Positions 31,855 to 40,022 are shown, numbered from the stretch's first letter. The stretch is 64,000 nucleotides of DNA from Caldifarciminota bacterium (GCA_016934635.1 JAFGSK010000044.1:1-64000), one strand, 5' to 3'. A program made the numbers and translations. Notes: generated by a model not told the origin, from the letters alone.

Positions 31855-32970
31855 TTACGAAAATTTATCATAAAATATCCTATCCTCTGATATGCCTGCA
31901 CCGGTCAGTACAGAAATCGATGCATCAATCATCCCCGGCGACCCGCAAAGATAAGCTTCGTATGATGCCGCATCCTTCTCGTTATCCAGATATCTCTTGA
32001 CAACATCGGTGATCCGGCCTTGTGCCCCGTCCCACGACTCTCCCTGCTCAAGTTCGGATACCGCGGGCACGAAGCGGAAGTCCGGTATAGCCCGCTCCAG
32101 TGATTTCATCTCCTCGGCCATAAACAAGTCCTTGAGTGAGCGGACCCCGAAAAAGAAAACGCCTTTGCGTTTGATTCCTTGGTTGACAAGGTGATGCATC
32201 ATACACTTTATGGGGGCGATACCTGATCCACCGGCAATGAAAATCATGGGAGCCTGGGTGTCAGTCAACCTGAACTCACCGTGGGGACCGTTGATTAAAA
32301 CCTCGTCTCCTTCGGCAAGGTGTTCGAATATGTAGGTGGTGCAGATGCCGCCCGGTACCAGTCGAACCACCAGTTCGATGGCGCCGGAATCGGCGGGATC
32401 GGATGAGATGGAGTAGGCCCGGTACACCTCCGGGCTTCCCTTGTAGGCTGGCGCCCGGAACTGAACGTACTGGCCAGGGACGTATTTCATGGGTCCGGGA
32501 AGCTTGAGTCTCAGTTCTTTAATATCGTAGGTCAGATCGCGAATCCGCTCGCAGATGCAGCGGAACTCCTTGACAGCCAGGAGTTCGGCGGGAATTTCTA
32601 TCTTTATGTCCTGCCTGACCTTTACCTGGCAGGCAAGCCTGATTCCTTGTTCGCGCGCCTGGGAGTCAATGTAGGGTTCCTCGGTGGGCAGGAACGGACC
32701 TGCGCCCTCGGAAACCTTAACCTTGCAGTAGGCGCACGTTCCCCGTCCCCCGCAAGCAGAGGGAATGAATATCTTTGCCGAAGCCAGCGTTTCGAGAAGC
32801 GAACCCCCGCCCTTGACGGTAAACTCCTTGTCGCCGGAATTGACGTCTATGGAGACCTCGCCGTAGTTGGCGATGAACCGTTCGGCTATAACCAGTAGGA
32901 GAGCAAGGAAAGCGCCCACTGCGGAGATAACGCCTACCGATACCAACGCGGACCAGACGACTTCACTCAA
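31855..32970 (-). CDS. nqrF: Na+-translocating NADH:quinone reductase subunit F
   Basis: 371 residues. N-terminal transmembrane helix (VVWSALVSVGVISAVGAFLALLLVIA), then a [2Fe-2S] domain with C73, C79, C82 and C114 (CGGRGTCAYC...LACQ), then a ferredoxin-reductase module with the FAD motif RAYSISS and the NAD motif GGSGIAPIKCM. The start is TTG 32970, 6 nt after GGAGG and overlapping the nqrE stop; longer frames run into nqrE and are not credible. It is the NADH-oxidising, electron-entry subunit of Na+-NQR. This distinguishes the cluster from Rnf, which uses RnfB/C instead. Confidence 0.92.
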   Translation of the reverse strand: MSEVVWSALVSVGVISAVGAFLALLLVIAERFIANYGEVSIDVNSGDKEFTVKGGGSLLETLASAKIFIPSACGGRGTCAYCKVKVSEGAGPFLPTEEPYIDSQAREQGIRLACQVKVRQDIKIEIPAELLAVKEFRCICERIRDLTYDIKELRLKLPGPMKYVPGQYVQFRAPAYKGSPEVYRAYSISSDPADSGAIELVVRLVPGGICTTYIFEHLAEGDEVLINGPHGEFRLTDTQAPMIFIAGGSGIAPIKCMMHHLVNQGIKRKGVFFFGVRSLKDLFMAEEMKSLERAIPDFRFVPAVSELEQGESWDGAQGRITDVVKRYLDNEKDAASYEAYLCGSPGMIDASISVLTGAGISEDRIFYDKFS

Positions 32971-33655
32971 CCGGTTCCTCCACCACGATACGGGTAGTAT
33001 CTTGATCCACCTGCCTGATCTCCTGGGTGACCGGTTTTGGCTCAGTCTGCTTGCGTTCCGAGGACAGCACCCCGGTGAAGCCGATGAACGCCAGGGCCAT
33101 GAACCCGGCAATAATCAACGTTATCCCCGGGCCCTGCAGCCCCTCCGGAATCTTGGCGTTTGCCAGCTTCTCCCGGATACCGGCCATAGCCACAATAGCC
33201 AGCATCCAGCCCAGGCCGGAACCAAGGCCGAACGCAATCCCCTCCGCGAAGCTGTAATCGCGGATAACCATGAACAGCGATGCCCCCAGGATGGCGCAGT
33301 TGACTGTAATCAAGGGCAGGAATATACCCAGGTTCTGATAAAGAACCGGTGAGTACCGCTCGACGACCATCTCTACGAATTGCACGAAGGCGGCGATGAT
33401 GACGATGAATACCAGAAATCTAAGATAGTAAAGATTGAAAGGCAGAAGAATGTAGCGAAACGCTACCCAGTCGAGAGCCACGGTGAAGGTCATCACGAAA
33501 ACAACCGCTAATCCCAAGCCAACAGCTGTTTTGATCTGCCGAGATACGGACAGAAAGGAACACATCCCCAGAAAACGAGCAAGGAGGATGTTTTCGGTGA
33601 ATACGGCGGCGAATAGAACGGTTACCAGATGCAGCAATTCAGCTCCAAAACTCAT
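32963..33655 (-). CDS. nqrE: Na+-NQR subunit E
   Basis: 230 residues with six membrane helices, from ATG 33655, overlapping nqrD by 4 nt (ATGA). Matches NqrE/RnfA: LFAAVFTENILLARFLGMC and LPLITVNCAILG contain the two Cys that coordinate the intramembrane iron-sulfur site shared with NqrD. The typical length is about 200; here an extra hydrophilic tail (about 30 residues: SSERKQTEPKPVTQEIRQVDQ...) follows the last helix and is unusual. Confidence 0.92.
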   Translation of the reverse strand: MSFGAELLHLVTVLFAAVFTENILLARFLGMCSFLSVSRQIKTAVGLGLAVVFVMTFTVALDWVAFRYILLPFNLYYLRFLVFIVIIAAFVQFVEMVVERYSPVLYQNLGIFLPLITVNCAILGASLFMVIRDYSFAEGIAFGLGSGLGWMLAIVAMAGIREKLANAKIPEGLQGPGITLIIAGFMALAFIGFTGVLSSERKQTEPKPVTQEIRQVDQDTTRIVVEEPVE

Positions 33656-34287
33656 TTCCCGCCTCCCGCCTTTTGTTCGCCTCGTTTCTTGATAGAACGA
33701 AACATCCACACCATAACCGCCAGGGTGAAAAACGCGCCCGGAGGCATAACCATGATTATCCAGCGATCGAATCCCGGTGAAGATAAGAAAGGAACGGGAA
33801 TACCCAGGATGGACCCCATTCCAAGTAATTCTCTGACTACGGATACGGCAAGCAGAACGAAGGAGTAGCCCAGGCCGGAGAAGAACCCGTCCAGCATGGA
33901 TTTGAAAGGCGGGTTGGAGCCGGCAAACGCCTCGGCGCGCCCCATAATGATACAGTTGGTGATTATGAGCCCCACGTACGGTCCCAGTGAGCGACTCATG
34001 TCCGGCCAGTAAGCGGCCAGTACCCGGTCGAACAAAATAACGTAGAAGGCGATTATGAGTGTTTGCACCATCATCCTTACCCTGCGGGGGGTGATGTTTC
34101 GCAAAAGCGACACGGTGAATCCGGACAATGCGGTAGTGAACACCAGGGCGGCGCTCATCACCATGGTATTGAGCACCAGGTTGGTTACCGCCAGCGCGGA
34201 GCATATACCCAGCACCTGGGTGAACACCGGGTTGTCCAGCCACAAGCCGTCCTTGACGATCTGCCCGGCGGACTTCTGCTGTGCCAT
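33652..34287 (-). CDS. nqrD: Na+-NQR subunit D
   Basis: 211 residues, six membrane helices, matching NqrD/RnfE: LGICSALAVTNLVLNTMVM and GLIITNCIIMGRAEAFA hold the Cys partners of NqrE. The start is ATG 34287, overlapping the TGA of nqrC and preceded by a G-rich stretch. An in-frame ATG at 34314 inside nqrC would add 9 residues and is less likely. Membrane subunit of the Na+ pump. Confidence 0.92.
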   Translation of the reverse strand: MAQQKSAGQIVKDGLWLDNPVFTQVLGICSALAVTNLVLNTMVMSAALVFTTALSGFTVSLLRNITPRRVRMMVQTLIIAFYVILFDRVLAAYWPDMSRSLGPYVGLIITNCIIMGRAEAFAGSNPPFKSMLDGFFSGLGYSFVLLAVSVVRELLGMGSILGIPVPFLSSPGFDRWIIMVMPPGAFFTLAVMVWMFRSIKKRGEQKAGGGK

Positions 34288-34904
34288 CACCGCACCCCCA
34301 TCCTTTTCTGCCACTGGATCAACTGATCATTCATGAACCTGCCTACCCGGGTGGAGGTCTGGGTGGCTCCGGTCACCGCGTGCACCGAACTGGCATCCAG
34401 TTCCGCGCTGACCGCCCGCATCTCGATAGCCGGTCCTTCTACGGCCAGAACCTTATCCTCGAACTGGCTGCGAAACGGCTTTTTGACGATCTCTCCGCCC
34501 AGGCCCGGGGTCTCCTCCTGCTGGTAAAACGATATTCCGGTGATTGTCGATTTATCGGCGGCTATCCCGATCACGCCCTTGACCGGTGCCCAGAACCCCT
34601 GGCCTTCGACAGGCAAAAGATAGGCCGCCACACTATCTCCGATCATATATCTGAGGGCCCCGGCGGTCTCAGCGGTGGAATCGGCCACCACCTTCACGTA
34701 CATCTCGTGAATCTGGCTAGTACCCATCCGTTCCGGAAGCGTTGCAGGAGAGGCTTCCAACGCGGCGCGCTCGAATGCAATCTTCTTGTTGTCATCCACC
34801 CGTGACTGGGTGAACGCGCCGAACACCACCAGGATCGACACGAATACCACCGATGCCCCGAACATAAAAAGGATCGGGTACCAGACCTTATCCTTGATAC
34901 TCAT
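34287..34904 (-). CDS. nqrC: Na+-NQR subunit C, covalent FMN
   Basis: 205 residues with one N-terminal membrane helix (VWYPILFMFGASVVFVSILVV) and a periplasmic FMN domain. The flavinylation motif is intact: HAVTGATQTS with T178-G-A-T181, T181 being the expected site of FMN attachment by ApbE. ETPGLGGEI is the second family signature. The ribosome-binding site is GGGGGA. It is separated from nqrB by about 100 nt, unlike the overlapping D, E and F genes. Confidence 0.92.
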   Translation of the reverse strand: MSIKDKVWYPILFMFGASVVFVSILVVFGAFTQSRVDDNKKIAFERAALEASPATLPERMGTSQIHEMYVKVVADSTAETAGALRYMIGDSVAAYLLPVEGQGFWAPVKGVIGIAADKSTITGISFYQQEETPGLGGEIVKKPFRSQFEDKVLAVEGPAIEMRAVSAELDASSVHAVTGATQTSTRVGRFMNDQLIQWQKRMGVR

Positions 34905-35005
34905 CGGTCCCCCTTAAGTGAGATAAAAACACGATCTGTAGGTGTAATTCATAACATGTAGTTGTGAAACTAATTGCCCCAACCATTTGAATAATCTGCG
35001 GAGAA

Positions 35006-36007
35006 TTATCCATTCACACCTCCGGTTGCCAATCTCTCCTTCTTTTTCTTCTGAGTATGTTTGAACACGTGGTCCAGGATAGGCGCGAACATGTTGGCCA
35101 GCAGTATGGAAAACATCAATCCGCCGTTGAACACCGAGAAGTTTCGGATGACGAAGGTCGAGGACGCGATTATCGCCCCGTAGACAAGCTGGGCGCCCAG
35201 GGTTTTTGGCGCCGACACCGGATCGGTAGCCATGAAAAACGCCCCGAACAGGAATCCTCCGCCCATTACCGCCACCAGTGCGCCCGGTGCGTTAGGCATC
35301 CCTGCCAGGTCGGCTGCCAGGTTGGCCAGGGCGTAGGTACCGATAGTCATTACCACTATTTTCCAGTTAGCGGTTCTGGTCGCGATGAGGTAGATTCCCC
35401 CGATCAATATGGCGATGACTGATGTCACCCCCATGGTTCCGGCAATGTTTCCGATCAGAAGATCCAGCAGTCGGGGCGCCTCTGTCAGACCCTGTTTTAA
35501 AAGACCCATGGGAGAGGCCGAGGTGATTAAGTCAGGCGTCGCGGTAGTCCACTGACCCAGCGCGCCCCAGGGAAAGGACGAGGCAGGCGACCAGGAAGCG
35601 GTCATGGCCACCGGAAAGGATATGTACACGAAGGCGCGACCCACCATGGCCGGATTGAAGATGTTGCGTCCGAAACCGCCGAACACCATCTTACCGAAAA
35701 GGATTGCGAACGCGATACCGATAACTACTACGTGCCAGGGTACGGTTGGGGGAAGTATCAAGGCGTAGATGATCCCGGACACGAACACCGCCTCGGACAC
35801 CGGCTCCTTTGATCTGAGGTTGAACAAAAACTCGGTGAGAAAGGCAGCGGTTACCGAGACCGCGATCACCGCGGCCGAGCGCCAGCCGAAGAAGTATACT
35901 GAGGCGGCCATGCACGGAATCAAGGCGATAATTACGTTGCGCATTATCTTTTGTTTCAGGAGAATCTTCCTTGGCTTTTTTGCCTTCGCCATGCCTTTCT
36001 TATCCAC
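35006..36007 (-). CDS. nqrB: Na+-NQR subunit B
   Basis: 333 residues with about ten membrane helices, matching NqrB/RnfD (PTVPWHVVVIGIAFAILFGKMVFGGFGRNIFNPAM is highly characteristic). The flavinylation segment reads D159-L-I-T-S-A-S165-P, where the usual form is D-x-x-[ST]-[GS]-A-T; Ser replaces the FMN-linked Thr. The start is GTG 36007 if the mRNA is leaderless, or ATG 35992 with poor SD; a strong promoter is directly upstream. nqrA, normally before nqrB, is absent: a flavodiiron gene is there instead. Confidence 0.9.
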   Translation of the reverse strand: MDKKGMAKAKKPRKILLKQKIMRNVIIALIPCMAASVYFFGWRSAAVIAVSVTAAFLTEFLFNLRSKEPVSEAVFVSGIIYALILPPTVPWHVVVIGIAFAILFGKMVFGGFGRNIFNPAMVGRAFVYISFPVAMTASWSPASSFPWGALGQWTTATPDLITSASPMGLLKQGLTEAPRLLDLLIGNIAGTMGVTSVIAILIGGIYLIATRTANWKIVVMTIGTYALANLAADLAGMPNAPGALVAVMGGGFLFGAFFMATDPVSAPKTLGAQLVYGAIIASSTFVIRNFSVFNGGLMFSILLANMFAPILDHVFKHTQKKKKERLATGGVNG

Positions 36008-36012
36008 GTTTT

Positions 36013-36040
36013 AGGATATTCACCAGCATCTAATTGTCAA
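36013..36040 (-). promoter_or_regulatory. promoter of the nqr operon
   Basis: On the minus strand TTGACA (36040-36035) and TATCCT (36018-36013), 16-bp spacer. It lies just after the flavodiiron stop, and the predicted start falls at or next to GTG 36007. Confidence 0.7.
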
Positions 36041-36045
36041 GAACC

Positions 36046-37254
36046 TTACAGTCTTTTTAAGAGTTTCATGCCTATCTCCGCTCCCCACTGGTGGGCCTGG
36101 GCAAGCATGCTATCATCGGCAACGTACTTGACGCGCAGCGGTTCCGCCGCTATCTCAATCCCCATATCGGTAAGATAGGCGGTCAGATGTTTGCACGCCT
36201 CGCCTGACCAGCCAAAGGAGCCGAACACCCCGCCCAAAAGATTCCTGGGTTTGAGTCCCTTGAGGTAGGTGAGGGCATCGGCCAGGGAAGGAAACATCTG
36301 GTTGTTGATGGTGGGTGAGCCGACGATCAATGCGCCGGCCTCCAGTATCTCGGTGGCGATGTCGGAACGATGGGCGCCGGATAAGGGCAGAACCTTGGCC
36401 CGGCATCCTGACTCACGAACACCGTCGGCAATGGCGTCTGCCATGTGCTGGGTAGTGTGCCACATGGTGTCGTAAACTATTACCGCCTTGTCGACAGGCT
36501 TCTGCTCGGCCCATTTCACGTAGTTGCCGATGATCCAGGATATCTGCTCCGGTTTGCGCCATACCGGCCCGTGATCGGGACAGACATAGTTTATGGGTAC
36601 ACCCAGTCCCTGAACACTATCCAAGGCCTGAGCAATCGTCTGGGTATAAAGAAGAAGGATATTAGAGTAGTATTTGGCGGCCTCGGCGTAAAGGAGCGAT
36701 TCGGGGAGCTGATCGGCAAAGCGCTCGGTGGACGCCATGTGCATACCGAATCCGTCCTGGGAGAACAAGAGCTTGTCTCGGTCCAGATAGGTCATCATGG
36801 AATCGGGCCAGTGAACCATCCGGGTTTCCACAGCGGACAGACTCATATTGCCTAGGTCTATCTTGTCGCCGGTCTTGACCGCCTGGATATCCCTGGAGTG
36901 ATGGAAATGTTCGGCTAACGCCTTGACGCCCATCACCGAAGCAAACACCTTCTCCGGCTTGAGCGCATCGATAGTCTGGATTAATGAACCGGAGTGGTCC
37001 ATTTCCGAGTGGTTGGAAACGATAATCTCGATTTTATCAGGCTCGATTACCGAACGGATTCTTGACATCATCTCCGCAAAGAACGGCGCCTTGACGGTAT
37101 CGATCAACGCAGGCTTCTCGGCCGTAACTAAGTAGGCATTATAGGTAGTGCCACGTCTGGTGGCGTACCCGTGAAAATCCCTGATCCCCCAGTCCACAGC
37201 TCCCACCCAGTAGACGTTTTCCGAGATTTTTACGGCCTTGAAAGGCAGGTTCAT
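36046..37254 (-). CDS. flavodiiron protein (A-type, FprA/ROO family)
   Basis: 402 residues. The beta-lactamase-like domain has all diiron ligands: H82-x-E84-x-D86-H87 (HSEMDHS), H148, D167 and H228 (DHGPVWR). The C-terminal flavodoxin domain begins near 258 with AVIVYDTMWHTTQHMADAI. It reduces O2 to water (or NO to N2O) with electrons from rubredoxin, which is encoded about 5 kb away. The start follows GGAGGAATAG. It lies directly before the nqrB promoter. Length is that of class A proteins without extra C-terminal domains. Confidence 0.95.
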   Translation of the reverse strand: MNLPFKAVKISENVYWVGAVDWGIRDFHGYATRRGTTYNAYLVTAEKPALIDTVKAPFFAEMMSRIRSVIEPDKIEIIVSNHSEMDHSGSLIQTIDALKPEKVFASVMGVKALAEHFHHSRDIQAVKTGDKIDLGNMSLSAVETRMVHWPDSMMTYLDRDKLLFSQDGFGMHMASTERFADQLPESLLYAEAAKYYSNILLLYTQTIAQALDSVQGLGVPINYVCPDHGPVWRKPEQISWIIGNYVKWAEQKPVDKAVIVYDTMWHTTQHMADAIADGVRESGCRAKVLPLSGAHRSDIATEILEAGALIVGSPTINNQMFPSLADALTYLKGLKPRNLLGGVFGSFGWSGEACKHLTAYLTDMGIEIAAEPLRVKYVADDSMLAQAHQWGAEIGMKLLKRL

Positions 37255-37345
37255 CTATTCCTCCAACCCGTAACACACCACTTCTAAAGGGGTTAATAAA
37301 TTGCAATCACCAGGTTTGCTTCCGTTGGTTGTTAAGCAAGAGGTA

Positions 37346-37849
37346 TCATGTCTTTCTTGCCTGCTGTGCCCTTTGTAATAACCTCGATACAGCGTAACAG
37401 ACCTTTAAGAGAAATGCCCGGTCCTCTTCTGAAAAGGCGTCAACCGTATGAGAATCGATATCCAATTCACCCATCACCTCTCCAAGATGCAGCATGGGAA
37501 GCACGATCTCTGAACGAACAGTAGGGCTACAGGCAAGGTAGTTCGTTTCTTTTGAAACGTCGGGAACGATAAATGTTTTCTTGCGTGACGCGGCCTGACC
37601 GCATATACCTTGTCCGAAGGCAATCCTTACGTGCTCGGTAGGTTCTCCTGCAAATGGCCCGAGTACGAGTTCCTGATCTGCATTGGGGTCGGTGAGATAA
37701 AAACCTACCCAGTCGTAATAAGGCACTTCCTGCATCAGGACTTCGCAAATCGTCTGTAAAGCCGTATCCGGATCGTCCGAACTCCTGGTGGCCTGACTTA
37801 CTTTATGTATTAGACTTGAGAATAATTCATTTTTTTGCTCTTCAGTCAT
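37346..37849 (-). CDS. GAF-domain protein, free methionine-(R)-sulfoxide reductase-like
   Basis: 167 residues forming one GAF domain. YDWVGFYLTD, GQGICGQAASRKKTFIVPDV and NYLACSPTVRSEIVLPM correspond to the substrate pocket of free methionine-R-sulfoxide reductases. The two positional Cys (ICG and LAC) are present, which supports an active enzyme, though the third Cys of the E. coli type is not obvious. It overlaps the upstream CMD gene by 8 nt. A role in repairing oxidised methionine would suit the redox island. The alternative is a plain sensory GAF protein. Confidence 0.72.
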   Translation of the reverse strand: MTEEQKNELFSSLIHKVSQATRSSDDPDTALQTICEVLMQEVPYYDWVGFYLTDPNADQELVLGPFAGEPTEHVRIAFGQGICGQAASRKKTFIVPDVSKETNYLACSPTVRSEIVLPMLHLGEVMGELDIDSHTVDAFSEEDRAFLLKVCYAVSRLLQRAQQARKT

Positions 37850-38204
37850 TTTCTTTTTTCTCCTCAGGTTTGGAGATGATTTCGCGCCAACAGTCCACCG
37901 CTCTGCGAAGATGAGGGATAGTAATCGAACCAGCCACCATCAAAGCCACCATCATAGCTTCCTCCAACTCCGCCGAAGAGACCCCTTCCTCTGCGCAGCG
38001 CACCAGATGATAGGTGATGCAGTCATCGCATCTGAGAACCATGGATGCCACCAGTCCCAGCAGCTCCTTGGTTCGTGCATCGAGTGCTCCAGTCTGATAG
38101 ACGGTTAAATCAAGGTGATGGAATATCTTCATGTCCTTTCCCGCGAATTCCATCGCCTGCTTGTGAAGACGTTCTCGCTCTTTTTTGAAATTTTCGATAT
38201 CCAT
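37842..38204 (-). CDS. carboxymuconolactone decarboxylase / AhpD-like protein
   Basis: 120 residues, all helical. The CxxC redox site with the following His is C59-D-D-C62-ITYH66, the AhpD-type catalytic motif, so it is a probable thiol peroxidase-type or alkylhydroperoxidase-like protein rather than a true decarboxylase. It has a clear promoter 30 nt upstream and is coupled to the GAF/fRMsr-like gene. Cytoplasmic; usually a homo-oligomer. Confidence 0.85.
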   Translation of the reverse strand: MDIENFKKERERLHKQAMEFAGKDMKIFHHLDLTVYQTGALDARTKELLGLVASMVLRCDDCITYHLVRCAEEGVSSAELEEAMMVALMVAGSITIPHLRRAVDCWREIISKPEEKKEND

Positions 38205-38235
38205 CAGTAAACCCTAATTTGCTTAAACTTGATTT

Positions 38236-38263
38236 AGTATCAGCACCGATTTGTCTGTGTCAA
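38236..38263 (-). promoter_or_regulatory. promoter of the CMD-GAF pair
   Basis: On the minus strand TTGACA (38263-38258) and GATACT (38241-38236), 16-bp spacer, about 25 nt before the start at 38204. Confidence 0.7.
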
Positions 38264-38276
38264 GCCAATCCGGTGT

Positions 38277-38789
38277 TTATTCATCCCCATAGAAGTCGAA
38301 CTCCTTTACATCCAGCCAGAACCCGGATTTTGACACCGAATCCAGCTCGGCCTGAACCAGGGCAAGATGTCCTTCCTCTATCTCCAGAAAATGAGCGAAC
38401 ATCTTCTGTGCATCCCCGGGAAGCTCTGAAACCATCTTGCGATAGAACCCGGATGTTACCCGCTCGGCTTTTAAAGCCTGCTCAAGCATGTTAATCTCTG
38501 CACCGTAGTCATATCCAGACAGTTGTTCCTCCATCTTCTCGGTTCCCGCTTCTATCTTTTCTTTTGAAGGCAGGGCAGTTCGCAAACCTTCGACGGTTAA
38601 TTCTCCTGAGGCCTCGAGTTCAGTCAGTTTTATATTCAGGTAGTCGAGGTGGTGCTGTTCCTCTAATGCCATGAGCTTGAATATACGCTTGCCATTATCG
38701 TCGGTTGCCTTCTGGAGAGCCTCTAGATACACGTCTCTCACCTTTGTTTCGTATTCAATCGCGGTCTTGATTGCCTCTTCAACGGTCAT
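38277..38789 (-). CDS. ferritin-like / rubrerythrin-type diiron protein
   Basis: 170 residues forming a four-helix bundle. Diiron ligand candidates are E in IEYETKV, E-E-Q-H in ALEEQHHLDYL, E in ALKAERVTSGFY and E-E-G-H in EIEEGHLALV. It lacks the C-terminal rubredoxin domain of classical rubrerythrin, but rubredoxin is encoded nearby. Likely role is peroxide reduction or iron handling in the cytoplasm. Start at ATG 38789 behind TTAGGAGG. Confidence 0.85.
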   Translation of the reverse strand: MTVEEAIKTAIEYETKVRDVYLEALQKATDDNGKRIFKLMALEEQHHLDYLNIKLTELEASGELTVEGLRTALPSKEKIEAGTEKMEEQLSGYDYGAEINMLEQALKAERVTSGFYRKMVSELPGDAQKMFAHFLEIEEGHLALVQAELDSVSKSGFWLDVKEFDFYGDE

Positions 38790-38812
38790 CGAATTCCTCC
38801 TAAGTTTTACTC

Positions 38813-38840
38813 ATTTTACGTGTAATCATACGGTACGCAA
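38813..38840 (-). promoter_or_regulatory. possible promoter of the ferritin-like gene
   Basis: On the minus strand TAAAAT (38818-38813) follows a poor -35 TTGCGT (38840-38835) at 16 bp. Confidence 0.4.
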
Positions 38841-38841
38841 G

Positions 38842-39297
38842 TTATCGTATGACAATATCGGGTCCGGATGTTTTAAATGAATCTGGATCGGCTACGAAAT
38901 CTTCAATCCTTGATTTTATTCCATCCCGTAACTTGCGGAACCCGTCCAACAGGTCCTCTTCGCTACCAGTTGCACCTACAGGGTCCGGAAATGGCCAGTG
39001 AAGGGAGGCGCCTGTCTTACCGACAAACGACGGGCAGTTATTTACGCCACATAGGCTGATAACGAAGTCGAATTCCTGCCCGGTGAACTCTTGCACGTGC
39101 TTGGAGCGATGGTTCGATACATCAATCCCCGACTCGTCCATCACCTGAATTACCCGGGGATGAACGTAGGATGGCACTGTTCCGGCGGAAAAAGCCTCGA
39201 AACGATGCCCACCAAGATGTCGGAGCAGACCCTCGGCCATCTGGGAACGGCAGGAGTTGCCCAGGCAGAGGAAGAGGACACGGATTTTATCGCTCAT
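38842..39297 (-). CDS. arsC: arsenate reductase, low-molecular-weight phosphatase type
   Basis: 151 residues. The P-loop C11-LGNS-C16-R17-S is the Cx5R signature, and FPDPVGATG supplies the general-acid Asp. It contains further Cys (LCGVNNCPS) that fit the thioredoxin-coupled ArsC mechanism. The start is ATG 39297 with AAAGGA, so a longer frame to 39375 is not used. The leader contains a perfect 6-bp inverted repeat AACAAC-CAC-GTTGTT (39316-39330), a candidate operator. No arsR or arsenite pump gene is adjacent. Protein tyrosine phosphatase is the alternative. Confidence 0.85.
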   Translation of the reverse strand: MSDKIRVLFLCLGNSCRSQMAEGLLRHLGGHRFEAFSAGTVPSYVHPRVIQVMDESGIDVSNHRSKHVQEFTGQEFDFVISLCGVNNCPSFVGKTGASLHWPFPDPVGATGSEEDLLDGFRKLRDGIKSRIEDFVADPDSFKTSGPDIVIR

Positions 39298-39438
39298 TGT
39301 TGTCCTTTGGAACGTAACAACCACGTTGTTGCGGCATAAAAAAGAACCATCCTTCGAATCGTTAGTCCACTGCACTTCATAACAAGAAATACAAAAGTAT
39401 CCTTTGTCGAAAGGGAGTTTTCTAAGTCAGTAACGGAT

Positions 39439-39648
39439 CTAGGAACTGTTGTGGGGAAAGCCTAACTCAACCAGTCTCGTCGTAATATCCTCCCATGTAG
39501 CCGGGTCTTTCCAGCTAATCCTAGCCTCTCTGGTTGTTATATCTACCTTCACGTCTTCGACACCCTCTAATTTACATAGCTCTTCCCTTAAGGTAAGAAT
39601 GCTGTAATGTCCCCTTATCCCGGGTATGTGCACTATTTTTTTGCTCAT
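39439..39648 (-). CDS. HMA-like small protein lacking the CxxC site
   Basis: 69 residues from ATG 39648 behind TTAGGAG. Fold pattern and the shared WxxPATWEDI..RLxELGFP segment show it is a paralog of the neighbouring HMA protein. The metal-binding CVYC there is replaced by GHYS here (positions about 13-16), so it should not bind soft metals in the usual way. It may act as a dimer partner or regulator of the metal-binding copy. Bases 39298-39438 hold the arsC leader and nothing else recognisable. Confidence 0.7.
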   Translation of the reverse strand: MSKKIVHIPGIRGHYSILTLREELCKLEGVEDVKVDITTREARISWKDPATWEDITTRLVELGFPHNSS

Positions 39649-39685
39649 CTGAACTCCTAACAGCCTTTACAATTCTGTTCATTAA

Positions 39686-40018
39686 TTAACAATTAACACT
39701 CTGGCGAACCGGATAATCGATTTCACGAAGCTTTGCCTCGATTACCTCCCACGTTGCAGGCGAGCTCCACTTAATGTAAACCTCGTGCAGAGGGAGGTTT
39801 ATGAGAACCTTTTTCACCCCATCAATCTCTCCAAGTTCCCTTTTTATGCTTTCTACGCAATAGACGCAGCTTATATTCGGTACGAATACTGTCTTCTCGT
39901 TCATCTTTATCGCTCCTGGCTCTCCTCGTTTGACCTTAAAAAAGGGATCTTTATAGTTATCGCGCACTTCCCCTAAAGTCTCGCCGTAGGTCTCTTTTCT
40001 GATGTAGCTTAGCATCAT
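39686..40018 (-). CDS. heavy-metal-associated (HMA) domain protein
   Basis: The HMA domain has FVPNISCVYCVESIKREL with the CxxC metal site and the WSSPATWEVIEAKLREI ending. Two starts are possible. ATG 40018 or 40015 directly follows a strong promoter (-10 only 4-7 nt away) and would give a leaderless message with a 38-residue extension (110 residues in total). ATG 39904 has GGAGCGATAAAG upstream and gives the bare 72-residue domain. Both may be used. Likely role is copper or similar metal binding in the cytoplasm. A CxxC-less paralog follows. Confidence 0.75.
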   Translation of the reverse strand: MMLSYIRKETYGETLGEVRDNYKDPFFKVKRGEPGAIKMNEKTVFVPNISCVYCVESIKRELGEIDGVKKVLINLPLHEVYIKWSSPATWEVIEAKLREIDYPVRQSVNC

Positions 40019-40022
40019 TATT

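Noticed and set aside
31855..36007. Rnf complex
   Set aside because: The membrane subunits are shared by Rnf and Nqr, but NqrF (2Fe-2S plus FAD/NADH domains) is present and RnfB/RnfC are absent.
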